Assembly: GCA_008933995.1 (NCBI GenBank)
Contig: WARS01000007.1
Span: forward strand, 808,230-872,229
Direction of reading: 5' to 3'
DNA from: Datnioides undecimradiatus
Taxonomy: Eukaryota > Chordata > Actinopteri > Lobotiformes > Datnioididae
DNA: 64,000 nt
Shown here: positions 49,450 to 61,478 of the stretch, piece after piece
Position numbering within the stretch: the stretch's first letter is position 1
Layout of the letters: each line of letters opens with the position of its first letter
Translations under genes and position numbers: made by a program
The notes under the pieces: model-generated
What the model was told of the DNA's origin: nothing
The model's database searches: none
What the model saw: the letters and a program-made list of their open reading frames with translations, nothing else

Positions 49450-49740
49450 GTGGGTTTCTTCCCATGATGCACATTATGATATGTGTGAGACTAACTGCAG
49501 TCTACTCTTTCTCCCCTTTTTTCCCCCTTGTATCATTTAGTCTATTACGTTAGACAATTTTAGCATCAGTCCTGTTAGCTTAGGTACAAGCCTTTCCTAG
49601 CATATTAGCTTAACCTGTTTTAGATTACAGCAATACAGTTTTCATAACTGTGCAGATAAGGTGCCTCCTGTAGAAATGTGTTTCTGGATACAACATCTTA
49701 TCTTTGCTAATGTTACCATAAACCTCAGACAGATACTCAT

Positions 49741-50663
49741 AGCATAAACTAAAGGCTTGATAGTAAGTTTATTTTATAGGTATTTATAACACCATCATAG
49801 CCTCTTCTGGAGACAATGAAAAGTTTGTCCTTGTTGCTTGCAAGGGCAGGTAACTGTTTGCATGGCATCATCTGCAGTCATCTGCAAAGTTACTGCAAAC
49901 CTTTTTCAACCCTCATCATCTCCATAGGTTATATTATTGTATTGGCCTCTATGTCCCAAACACCTGGGTTATCCAAAACCAAATTGTCCTTAGGAAAATC
50001 AGAGTCTATTTCACCACCAATGATCGGATGGATGATGGCGTTAGAGATCACAGAAGAAAGCCTATTCATATTGTTTTCTGGTTATAAAGAGAATCTAGTG
50101 TTGGTCCCTTGGGCCCTTAGTGCATTTGAATGAAAACTATCTTCATGATACTGTATAACGTCAAGATCACTTGTTCTGGATGAGCTGTGTGGAGTGGCCT
50201 CTGCATCCTTTGTACTCATAAAGCGATGCCCTGGGACAGGAGCTTGAAGGCACTATTGGTTGTCTATCATGATTGTTATAATTGTAGATTAAAAAGATTG
50301 ATAAGACCACCTTCCACCTTTTTCTTAATTTCCTCCAACCATAGGACAGCAGTCTAAAATTGATTGCACCTTTGAGATCAGATCAGGCAGATCGGGTTTC
50401 ATGTAGTGTAGTTATAGAAGGACACAAATAATCAAAAGATGACTTTCAAGGATGCTCGTCCAAATAGTATCCTTTTCGTACACTATTGTACTCTCAAACA
50501 AAACTTCCCAAAAGGCAACCATAAGCTGCCTACTGCAGTACTGTGATAGACAGCTAACTCATATACGTAAATACACCTTTGGATTTACTAAGGAAAGGAG
50601 GAGGAGAAATGGAACTTTTCAGGAATGACCATTTTTCTATATTCCCTCCTTCTCCCGGCCGCT
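49741..50663 (-). other. slc26a1: slc26a1 3' UTR (probable)
   Basis: Follows the stop codon at 50664-50666 on the minus strand. The first AATAAA on this strand is at 49768-49773, giving about 0.9 kb; a further one is at 48291-48296. Open frames on both strands of this stretch show no recognisable domain. Confidence 0.45.
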
Positions 50664-53600
50664 CTACACCACAGAGTCACCTGAACTGCTTTCTCCTGCT
50701 GCAGATGTGCTGTTTGCATGAAGAACTGCCGCATGGACTGTATGAAACAGCATGCTGCTCATGTCATTTTTCCCAAAGAACTGTCCCTTCTGCAAGGTGT
50801 CAATGACAGAAGTGTTGCAGTTTGCGAGTAGCACGTTGACATTAATCTCTTTATATTCTTTGACCAACCCTTTGAATGCGGCCACACCTGTTGAGTCTAT
50901 AAAGGACATTGCAGAGCAGTCTAAAACTATTGTGTGAAAGTCCAGCTCTTTTTGGACACATTTCATAACAACCTTTCCATTGTTTTTATCCCCATTTGCT
51001 TTGGCCTGTGTCAAAGACATCTTTTTGGCTTTTTTCTCAGCCTTTCGCCTCTTAGTCATCTCCAAGAAAGGTTCAACTCCCACTGCTTTGTAGAGGGATT
51101 TGAGGAATGAGTCCTTGTTGGCATAGTACAGAGGAGCCTGGAAGCGGAAGACCTGAACCCGGGGTGGTGGCAAAAGGTTCTGGTACTCATCCATGTCCTC
51201 ATAGAGATCGGTGTCATTGACCCGGCCCAGGAGGGAGACCTGACATGATACATGGGATTAGATGAAATGATGAGTTTACTAAAGGCCAACGTATGGCTTT
51301 CAAAGCACATTTGGCCAGTGTGGTCAAGAAATCCACAATCTATTTTTTCACATTCTGTAACTTATCAATTGTATCAGCTTTTGAAAACTTTCATCAGCAT
51401 CAAGTCCATTACTCACCTTAGGGTTCTGCGTCTTAAAGATGACACAGATCATGGAAAAAACTACTCCAACCAAGAGGCCCATCTCTACACTGATCAGAGC
51501 TGTGGCAAACATGGTGACCAGCCAAACAATGGCGTCGTTTCGGCTGGTGCGCCACTGAGCAGGAACATCCCTGAACTTCCTCAGTGCCCCCCGAAGGCTG
51601 ACAATGATGATACATGCCAGAACACACTTTTGGAGATCATAGAAGAATGGCGCAAAGAAGAGAAGGACAAGAAGGACGACCAGGGCACTGATCAAGCTTG
51701 ATACCTGATTAGAGGAAGAGACATGAAGAGAAACACAGACAGATGGGTATAAAAGTTTAGTGAACGTATTGCACAAAGTTAATACAGAAAGTTCTACATG
51801 TGGACTCCTGATAGTTCACCTCTCTGATGTCTGTAGAGATCACGCAAAAGCACATTCCCAAAGGAATACTATTCACCATCTGATTTGTCCTTGCGAAGCA
51901 AAGAAATGAACTGAAAGTGTTTATTCTAGGTTGCTGTCAGTATGAAACAGATTTATTACGATATAACACCATCGCACACCTAAGGTCTATTACAAATTAC
52001 ATAATTTGGTAGCAGGAGGTACATAAATGCTTCAAAGAAAACATGCCATCCGTCTGAATCCTCTAAACAAAGAAATTCCCAAAATAAATGGATTTGACCA
52101 TACTTGAAAGAATGACATTCACCTGTGTCCGGCAGCCTGTTGAGTCCTTCACCATAGTCTTTGCAAGTGCTGCACTGGTGGTGAAACAATGGAAGAAGGA
52201 GGGGATGATGTTACAGAAGCCAATGGCCAACATCTCCTGGTTAGGACGAACCGTGTAACCATTTTTCTTGGCAAACATCTCAGATAGCGACACTGTGAAG
52301 GCAAAACTACAAGACAAAATTTGGTTCATTATGAAAACGTACATTTAGGGTGGTCATATTGTAGTTTTTCAGCATTCAAGAATCATCCCACAAAGGTGTA
52401 AATAAAATTCTGTTTTCTTGTTCATGTTTGTTCCCCATACAAAAACTACTTATAAAAGTATCGCTATGTCTAAATATTGTATTGAGACTCAATTGCTGTC
52501 TTGTTAGGTCATCTCTTTATATCTTTCAAGAAAGATTTAAAAGACGATTGATAAACACTTTCTGTCATTCAAATTAACCACTTTCTTTTCTATTCAGAGG
52601 AAATAACCACAGGTCTATGAATTAAGTGCAATTAGACCTTAGCCTGCACAGTGTGGGCACATATCCTTGCCAAACATAAACCAGCTTCTAAATTACTTGA
52701 AGTGACAGGCCAGATAAGAGACACATTTTGATGCCAAGGTTCTGTATTACCTAATCACTGCAAGAGGGATGGCATCCAATGCAACCCTCGGCATCAGACC
52801 AAAGCTGGGAACCTGGGGAGGAATGAACCCTGTGGGGATGTGGCCAGAAACACTGGAGCTATAACGACTGTTCAGCTCCCCAAAGTGGCTTGCCAGAGTA
52901 GCTCCTGCGACTACTATGAGCTCAGTCGGCAGAGGGATCTTTAGACGATCCTTGTAGCGGTCCTGGATCTCTTTCCCTGCCACTATAAATAAAAATTCAA
53001 TGTTAGAATCAGAATTCAGCCTATGCAAATCAATGGAAAATTTCATAATGACATAATGTCTGTTGTGGAAAAAATAATTATATTACTCTCCAATATGTAT
53101 CATTCTGGGAAGTATTTGTACCAGTGGCTGATATTAGAATTGGGAATATGTAATATAGAGGTCTTTACCTAATATAGAGATACAGATGGCGCTAGTGATG
53201 AGGTCGCACAGGTTTGTCTTATGAATGTTGGCGAAGATATTAATCCACGTAACAGCAACGGTGCCATAGCCTTGGTGACGTGGAATCTTTAGACCCACTA
53301 AGTACTTAGCCTGCACAGTCAAGATAGTGAAGGAGGCTCCAGTGGCAAAACCATCCAGCATAGGACTGGAAAGGTATACAGAGACGAAGCCTAGCCGAAA
53401 AACAGCCATCATGACCTGTTGAGGTGATCAGAAGGTTGAGTGGGAGAGGAAGACAAGAAAAATATATATTAGCATTGAGAAGACAGTTTGGCGCACAATG
53501 TTGCACAGGCACCCATGGTTCCCAGATGATGTATCCTAAAGACTTAGAGGATCCTGAGTTTGAAATTTCCCAACAACTATTTGATAGAAAGCCACGAAAT

Positions 53601-55012
53601 TTGGACTCCTATCTCCGTATGATGAATTGTAATTAACTGTTGGTCCCCTGACTTTCTATCTAGGTCCACAATCAGGTGATACTTCACGTTAGCCAATTCT
53701 TTCTTTGTGACCAAATTTTTGCAATAATTACCTTCCCAGTAGCCTGTACTTTTTGTTGAGCGGTAATTAGCAAAAGCTGGTATGCTAACATGCTAAACTA
53801 AGATAGTGGTCATTACGTAACATTCTGTTAAATCATTGTAACTCTTGGGAGATAAGTAATCCATTTTTTGCACTTAATGCCCACCAAATGTTCATCTGTG
53901 GAGAAACATCAGCAGCATTGTTTAACACATCATCCAAGTGCATGTGGCTCTGCATATGCATGCACTAAATATTAACAGAATAAGAACCAGCCCTTAAAAA
54001 GATTGCTCCATAGCACTACTAGTGGTCAAGACCTGATCAGATATACAGGATTTTTTCATTAGAGCTTTGAGATGCTAAAATTAGAATACAATGGGTAAGT
54101 TACCTGATAGATGCCAGCCAAGAATGTAACAGCAGTAGCAATGCTGATGGAGTAACACTCCTTCCCACACTGCAGACCCATAAGTTCCACACTGTGAAGA
54201 TTACCAGCTGTGAGGTTAGTGCCAAATGTGGCATTCAACACATCAGGGCCAGTTGCTGCGGTGTCCTCATTGAGGTCAAAACCTGCCAGGAACATCTCCC
54301 TATCCACCACCTGCAGACAAGTATTAATTAATTAATTACATAAAGCCGCAGAAACACAACTGCAAGAAAATACACTCCTCAGTGTGTAGTGTAGGCAGAA
54401 ATGACAAAAACTTAAATGTGGCTTGGAAGGCCTTTCTGCACAACTGTCTGACACAAAAGATTATTATCTATATACTGATTTTATTAAAAAAAAACCTTTT
54501 GTAATACAAGCAACAGCAATCATCTTTATCCTTTACATGTAAAATACACAAACAAGAAAATGCTGTATTTAAAAAAGTTTGATTTAGTCATGATCTACTA
54601 CCTGTCCAACCATGAGGCTCATGAGGCTGAAGATTCCAACTGAGACATGTCTTGACGTTCCCATTAGGAAGTAGATTATGTTGGCGTAAAATGAGGTGTA
54701 TAAACCATAGATGGGCTCTACTCCTGCAAGCAAGCAGTAGGCAATAGCCTGGGGTACCAAGATGATACCAACGATCAAGCCTGACATCAAATCACCCCAG
54801 ACGTACTCTCTGAGCTTGTATTTAGGCAGCCAGCGCACCACAGGGAAGAACCCGGTCAGAGTGGACCGGATTCTGGGCACAGAGCAGGTCACACTGTGCT
54901 TCAGCTTGGATTTGAGGACTGAAACTGTATGCTTCCGCTGGCGAGCCCGCCGTTTGAGTAGAGGTGCCGTGGCCACTGTGGCTGTCTCTGTGACGTTGGT
55001 GGCCTCCTCCAT
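50664..55012 (-). CDS. slc26a1: Sulfate anion transporter 1 (SLC26A1, SAT-1)
   Basis: Seven coding exons in transcript order: 55012-54602, 54310-54104, 53415-53169, 52982-52751, 52306-52123, 51704-51417 and 51239-50664. They total 2145 bp, 714 aa (human about 701), with consistent phases. It is a multi-span exchanger of sulfate, oxalate and bicarbonate, basolateral in mammalian kidney, liver and gut. The SLC26 signature [20 protein letters not shown] with [20 protein letters not shown] is in exon 1. Exon 2 carries N-glycosylation sites at about N163 (NATF) and N169 (NLTA). Exon 5 has [20 protein letters not shown] and [18 protein letters not shown]. The STAS domain begins at [19 protein letters not shown] in the last exon, is interrupted by a Lys-rich insert ([12 protein letters not shown]) and resumes at [20 protein letters not shown]. 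The residues [14 protein letters not shown] and [10 protein letters not shown] match SLC26A1 rather than SLC26A2. The C terminus is DSVV. Confidence 0.94.
53540..53860 (-). repeat. Teleost 'gctaacatgctaa' dispersed repeat, copy C
   Basis: Contains cccaacaactatttgataga followed by 'aagccacgaaatttgg', then 'cacaatcaggtgatac' and 'ggtatgctaacatgctaaac'. These are the reverse-strand words of the family seen at 30.8-31.2 kb. It lies in the slc26a1 intron between exons 54310-54104 and 53415-53169. Confidence 0.55.
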
Positions 55013-57895
55013 GGTCTTAGGGGTGCAGAAGAGGCAGCACGGTGAGAGGAAGAGGCTGGGGAAGTTGATAATGTGGTCAGCTGTGCTCCTGGGAGATCCT
55101 CATCAAGGAAAAATGAGGGCGGGAGAGAGGAGACAGAGATACACAGGACAGACAGGGAAACGGTAAATATCACTGGAGATGACTTCAGTCAGTAGATAAG
55201 ATACTGTATCTTCCTGTTTGGCTTCTCTGTTTCCAAGTATGTTTGCAGAGCTGTGTTTAAATTCTGGGACATTTACATATTTACTTTACTTTGGAGGAAC
55301 AGACACAATGTGTAGTATTTGTCCTTTCCTCAAAGAGCTACAGTTAAGGGCCTTTGGGATTAAGAAATCAGAGAACAAGTGAGAATCAGTCACCTCCACA
55401 AGCAACATATCGGGCAATGTATTGTGTTTACTCTTGAGGTCAAACTCGCAATCCTCTTCCCTTTCTTTTTGGGCCCTTTGCTACACATCTTTGTGTTTTA
55501 CCTCTACCATCTGTCGATTGGTGGAAGGGTTAAGGGGTGCAGTCAACAATATAAAATAAAATATATGATGAAATTACCCTCTAAATAAATGTGACAATCA
55601 TTGTATCAAGGGGGAACTAACTGGCCTTTAAAATAGAGCCACATACATACTGTAACTACATGTTACAAGCTGAGAACTTGTAGTGCTTTAGGTAACAGCA
55701 CATACACCCTGTATCTAAATGTAACAAGTAGGGAACTACCATTGCATATATAGTAAACTTCCTCTGTAAATACAGCAGACAATATAAGAAGTTTGTTTCA
55801 ATTTTACTTGCCTCAAGCATGGGAGAGCAGGCCAGGTTAACTGCACAGTTCACCTGTTAATATCATCAATACAAATAATGGGCAGCACATCACAAGAGAA
55901 GCTGCTAATGTGCCATTAGCTCATGAGCTAGCAGGTTTCATAGTTGGCTGTGTCCAGACTGGGAAGTGTGTTTATACCACAAATACATCTTTGGACCACC
56001 AGGGGAAGAAGGTTTTCAGCTGGTGTGATGGGAACTAAAGCAGAGTGCTGGCAGGGATTGGTACCAGATCCAGAGCTGGGCAAGAAACTGGTCCAAGAGA
56101 CTGATGAAGCCTGACTATTTGAAGGCTGTAATGTTTCCTGACACCAGCTATAAAGGAAAGCTGGAGATCAACACATTCAGGACACTCATGAATGAAGCTT
56201 GTGATTGGCGGGTCACAGAAGGCCTCTCTTATAAGGTTAGTTGTTTTCAGTAGCAGCTGCGTCTCAACTGAGATAATCATGTCACAGAAACCATAAAACA
56301 TAATCAGTGACGCGTTATCAGCCTCTGCCATCACAGCAACACTGGTATGTGCCATGATTTAGATTTCCTGTGGCCCCACTGGGTACTCTCACGGATTGAT
56401 ATGAGAATGGAGATATTTACTTGTTGTTTTGCAGTAGTTTTGATTAGATTTAAATTTTCTCTTTTTTGTTAAACATTCTCTTTTTAGACAGTTATACTTT
56501 CCAGGACAGTAGGCTAATTGTTAACTTTGCATGGAAATATCCCTTTAAGTAAATGAGCACAGAGCTCAAAACAGAGACCAAGAACACAAAAGGAACTTGC
56601 ATTTGCATTTACATTCTTGCCAACAGACCCAAAACGTCCACCCAACAAAGTTTTCTCTCAAGTAGAGTAACACACACACCTGATTAACTGCTGACTATGT
56701 CAGGAGTCACACTGAGGACCTTTTTGGAACCAAAACATTTCATTTACTTCAGTGTCAACCTTGAACAGCACTGAAAACAATTGATTAAAGCCGTTCCTGC
56801 AAACCATTGCTAATCAGTGTTCACCGCCTTTAATCATGTGGTTAAAAAGCACCCCGCCACTGCTTAGAAATGACCTGAAAGCTTCCTTTGAGGGCAGAGC
56901 TCGCCTTTTATTGTAAAGCTGAAATCTGTTCCACACAGTCATGTCGAGAGTCTAAATGGGTGAAAATAACTTAACTTGACTTTACAGCTAAATGCGTACC
57001 CTGTGGCAGAAAGCACAGAGATGACTCTTCAAACACGATTTACATCAAGTCATGTAAGGTCTTCAATATCACATGAGCAATATCAACTTTATTTCAATCT
57101 ACTGCAGTGAGTTAGCAGGTCATCTTTCTTACTTATGTCTTGCATTTGCAAATGAAAAAAAAAGACCTTCAGTTATAAAAAGCACAACAATAAAAGATAC
57201 ATGACATACCCACGAGAGCCGACTGTTGCACCACTTAACAACCAAGGGAAAAAAAATCATTTAAATTTGTGGAAGAATCAACAAGAGGCCAGGGTTGTTC
57301 AAACTTCATTTTGCTTTGCAGCTGAGAGAACAGGTGGTTGTAAAGATGTGCCAATCATTGTCCAATCTCAATGTTTAACTCAACTTGCAAAGGGAACATT
57401 CAAGGGAGGTTTCACATTAAGGAAAATGATATGAAAACATCTAGGGCTATTAACACTCGGGTGATTAACTTAAGTACTGGAATGAAAAAGATGTCCCTCT
57501 AATGCAGAAACTGACTCAAGTGAGCAGACAAAACTTTATGGAGTCAGTTCTAAGTGGTCAACCAACACTCCCCCAATTCAGTAACTCTCCACATCAATCT
57601 GGGTCAAACAGCAGCAGAACTGAAGTGTTTGTTTGCTATGATTCTTTTCCGTCCAAATACAGTTAATGCTAAACTTCAAAGGACAATTAGTGATTGTAGA
57701 TTTACTCAAAATAGGACACAACAAAATCCTAAAGAACCGCAGGCTTAATAAATGAACTCATGTCACATTATAACTATCATTCAGATGCATTCCGGGTGGA
57801 TTATAAGCCCATTTTGAATGCATCACGGGTCATTTATTGGAAATGTAAATCCAAATGATAAGAACACACAGTTCCAGTCCAGATAACACACTCAC
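55013..57895 (-). other. slc26a1: slc26a1 5' UTR part and intron 1
   Basis: Between the coding start and the probable first exon. An acceptor must lie within about the first 100 bp upstream of the ATG; several AGs (for example ttccccag and ctcccag on the minus strand) could serve and I cannot choose. The remainder has no recognised exon or gene. Confidence 0.45.
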
Positions 57896-58065
57896 CTGCG
57901 GAGTTGCAGCTAACAGGACCAAGAGTCTCTGCTGTGTCGTGTTTTAATCAGCTCTGTGTTGACCGCCTTAACTTCTTCTCAATCTCTGCCTGTGAATCTC
58001 TCTCTCTTCTGCTCCCTGCGTGTGTCTCTGTGTCCGTCTCTCATTTCATCTGAGCAGTCGGACAG
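57896..58065 (-). other. slc26a1: Probable non-coding first exon of slc26a1
   Basis: On the minus strand, the segment ends cgcag/gtgagt at 57896/57895, a consensus donor, and lies about 30 bp downstream of a TATA-like box. The 5' limit is estimated from the TATA position. Confidence 0.5.
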
Positions 58066-58150
58066 CAGGAGATCTGAGTGTGATGTCTGCTGGATAAATA
58101 GTAAGATAAGGGCAGCCCTTTGCTCACCCTCACACTGTTCCCTATTGGCG
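58066..58150 (-). promoter_or_regulatory. slc26a1: Probable slc26a1 core promoter (TATA and CCAAT)
   Basis: On the minus strand a CCAAT box (58148-58144) lies about 45 bp upstream of a TATA-like CTATTTATC (58101-58093). A start site near 58065 would leave the first-exon donor at 57896. Spacing fits a conventional RNA polymerase II promoter. No other gene is recognised nearby. Confidence 0.5.
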
Positions 58151-58925
58151 TGATCACCGAGCGTGGGTGGGACTTGTCATCATTTGCACCAACAGAGAGG
58201 CATTAGTGTGAGTGTGTGGAAGTGGACATGTATTTCTGATGTTGCATGGAGACAAAAATGTGTTTACGCAGACACAATGCGGAGACTCGCCTGACTTTTG
58301 GGGACAAAATGCAAGTCTCCTTAAAGTAAATCGTGACACTTTAGGATAAAGATTTGTTTTAGGTTAGGTTTAAGGTAAAGCAAGTAGTAATTAGGGTACG
58401 GCTCCAAGATACTGATGTGACTTTAACGTCCTCTGAAATGGATTGCAATGGAAATGCAACATATGTGAGTGTGTGTTTTGTGTTACTCACATTGTGGGGA
58501 CTATGTTCACAGTGCAAGCCTTAATGGTTCCTGGGATTTGTTGTTCAGATCACACTTTTTGTTTGGTTCTTTCTATTTTATTTTGAAATGAAGCCAACAG
58601 CATGTGCAACTACAGTTTACAGTGTCATTAGAAACTGATGGGGGTTGGGAGCCAGTGAGTGATAACATGGATCAACAAAATGAGAACCAAATTTTAATTA
58701 TATGCATTTTGTGGAGAAAAGTATGGATTTGGTGCCAGGAGTCATGTGATCATGACATCAGATCTGGGCCATGTGCTCCAGCAGTCTTAATGTAGCCTGA
58801 GCAAATCCACATTAAGCTAATCATCAAATTTTAAGGTAAACATCATAGAGTTGGACAAGTAGTGGTCAAAGTAAAGGGACGTCTCCAGGAAATGAATTTA
58901 TGTCCTCTGAAGTGATGGAAACATG

Positions 58926-58970
<45 letters not shown>

Positions 58971-61478
58971 GGTTAAATGCAGTCAATTTTTTACTAGATC
59001 ACAGAGTTTATCTGCCCTTCTGGAGGCCTGCAGTCGTACTTGCAGGTAAAAATGAGAACACACGTGTCAGTTTAAGTACATGCATGACAGAGCTGATTAC
59101 ATAGCAAACTGAAGATAAGCTGTGGCAGAGGTGCAACGAGCAAAGAGGTGCTGCCGATATCTGTGTGACCTGTGTGAGAAACAACCTATATCTGTGTTAA
59201 ACACACTCATACTAGGCACGTGTGTTACAAAGTGTTGCGCGTTTGTAAAGATGAAACTAACAATGATTTGGACGTGCCAGGTTGGAAATAACACTCAGGT
59301 GAAATGGTGTGTATTACACCAATAATGTATATATTGGATTTTGTTGTTTAAATTTATCATCAATTTATCAAATTATAATTTTGGCTCCAGCAATAACACA
59401 ATGTCACAATATAGAGACAGTACCGTGGTTGTCTGTTGTTTTAGTGTGTTTGTAGCTGATATTAAGGAGGATTTATCATTCATCATTTAGAGATGAATAC
59501 TTATACTGTGTCATTATACATAAGAAATCAGATTTGAGATTCAAATTAGTCTCTTAAACATTTATGAATAGGGCCAGAATTCACTGCCTGTGACAGAGTT
59601 GGGTCTGTGCATGTGCGAGTGTGTGGGTGTGTCCTGTGCACATTATGTGAGAGACTGAATGGCATCATTGACGGACGTGTGAAGACATGGCAGTTCTCCT
59701 CAAACAACATCGTAAGATCAGAGTCACACACCACAGAAATGTCAATGGAGAGGGGCTACTTATGTGCTTTTTGTATTTGTATGTGTGTGGTTTACATGAC
59801 AATATCGGTGCATTGTGCAACTGGACTGTCACATTAAGCCAAAAAAACTGAACAGTCATAAGATGCTGTGAGTTTTCACCTGTTGTGTTACCTTTACTAA
59901 CCCCTCACTGCAAAGCAAAATAGCACTCAACCTGAGAGGATTACTGCACTGCCCCTTTAAATCCACCGGCAGCATCCATCTGTCTGCATGTCTGCTTCAT
60001 CACATCCTGACTTCTGGCTTTTTTGCTTTTCCTGCTAAGAGACAAGTCAAATGACAGAGGACTCACCCGGAGAGAAGGAGCAGCTTGACAGCAAACAGGA
60101 GGCAGCATCGACCATACCTCCCTGACTGGTGCCTCTGCATCCACCATCAGTCTGTTTTCCTCTACACTCTGCCGCTCACTGACTGCCTCAGGCTTCTTCC
60201 TGCTTCCTACTGCAAAGCATGATGGGAGCAGCACCCCCCCCGTTGTTCCTGTCTGTGGATTGGAGCCCAGCTGAGGGGGATGGGAGAGAGGAGAAGAGAT
60301 TGAGAGAGGGAGGAGGGACTGTTGGTGGTGGATGATGGTTACCATGGTGACAAAGCTCCAGCTGATCTGTGTGTGCGTGTGCGTGTATGGCATCCTCTGA
60401 AAAACTACTGCTCCACTCTTTTACATTTATTGATTGTAATGGTGGATTGAAAGTTTGTTGAACAACTGAACAATCTCTCAGAACATCACTCTGCAGGGTT
60501 GGATCGTATAAAACAGCTGTATTTACCATATATGGACATGCTTCCTCTGCTTATGAGGAATGCTTCCATATTTGATAAGGCCTCGATCAAGTCTTTTTAA
60601 AACAGCACGCAGGAAATGGCAGTATGCACCACACATTAATGTGTTTATGAACCATATCACGCTTAGCCACAGCAGTTCCAGGCAGCAGCTACTATTTCTT
60701 TACAGAGCCATGCTGCGGTTATGAACAGCAGTCACCGTCTGTCTAGTACAACCACAGTCTTCACTGTGGCCCCTAACCACACCTCCACCAGGCCTGCAGC
60801 TCTGCAAGTGCTGCAAAAGGCAGGCCTCATCACTTTGCATCAACTCTTGGCTGTTCACCAGAGGAGTTAGATCTCGCTGTTGGAGACAGATAATTATTAC
60901 TCAAACTGATGTTTCTATGCAGTGACATAATGTGTTTTATTGTCTTTCAGCTCATGGTTTTGGTTTTCCACTGGGTCACTTTCACTGCCCTCAGCAGTTT
61001 CATTTGCAGACTGCAGATCTCCGCACTGCATAACAAATGAAGTTAAAATGATCTAGATCTAATAATCTAGATAGTACTCACTGATGCAGAGCGACCAGCT
61101 TGATACACTGATGAACACTATGATCCAGTATGTTCTCGCCTGAAATCTTTACCTAACTGTTTTCTGTGTGAGGGCTGATGCAGCATTGGAAGCTCAGATT
61201 GCTGGTTAAGAGGCTAATGAGAGATCCAAATCTGTTTTGGAGCATTAGATTTAAACATGTATTCACACATTTAGATAAATTACTTATCATTCAGAATGAT
61301 AAAATGGACTTTTCTGATAAAATGAAAATGTTATTTGTCTTTGGCATGTTATAAAAGATCACATTGATACATCCTGATAAACCCATGACATGCCACCTGC
61401 AGCCGATACTGAGAGTTTATTCAATCTACTTATTAACTCCTTCAGTTGAGAGTAAACCACTTGCCTGTCAGGAATATA
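58151..61478. other. Intergenic region upstream of slc26a1
   Basis: No gene recognised. Contains the (GT)n tract at 58928-58966. Open frames, such as the 150-codon minus frame at 59941-60393, show no recognisable domain and are probably chance. Confidence 0.5.
58928..58966. repeat. (GT)n microsatellite
   Basis: About 19 uninterrupted GT units. Confidence 0.95.

Larger units (their letters stand above)
45361..49740. other. Intergenic region between convergent paqr3 and slc26a1
   Basis: No recognised gene. It contains the dispersed repeat at 46190-46475, a 13-bp-stem hairpin near 48702-48731 and an (AT)n tract at 49432-49449. The distal part may be slc26a1 3' UTR if the further poly(A) signal at 48291-48296 (minus) is used. 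Open frames here are short and without recognisable domains. Confidence 0.5.

Noticed and set aside
49816-50133. Plus-strand 105-codon frame between paqr3 and slc26a1
   Set aside because: No family resemblance and no splice or poly(A) context; it lies in the probable slc26a1 3' UTR. The opposite strand also carries only short broken frames.
59941-60529. Overlapping minus-strand frames of 150 and 113 codons upstream of slc26a1
   Set aside because: Low-complexity Ser/Pro/His composition and no domain. I considered a further 5' exon of slc26a1, but the TATA/CCAAT and donor at 57.9-58.15 kb are better supported.
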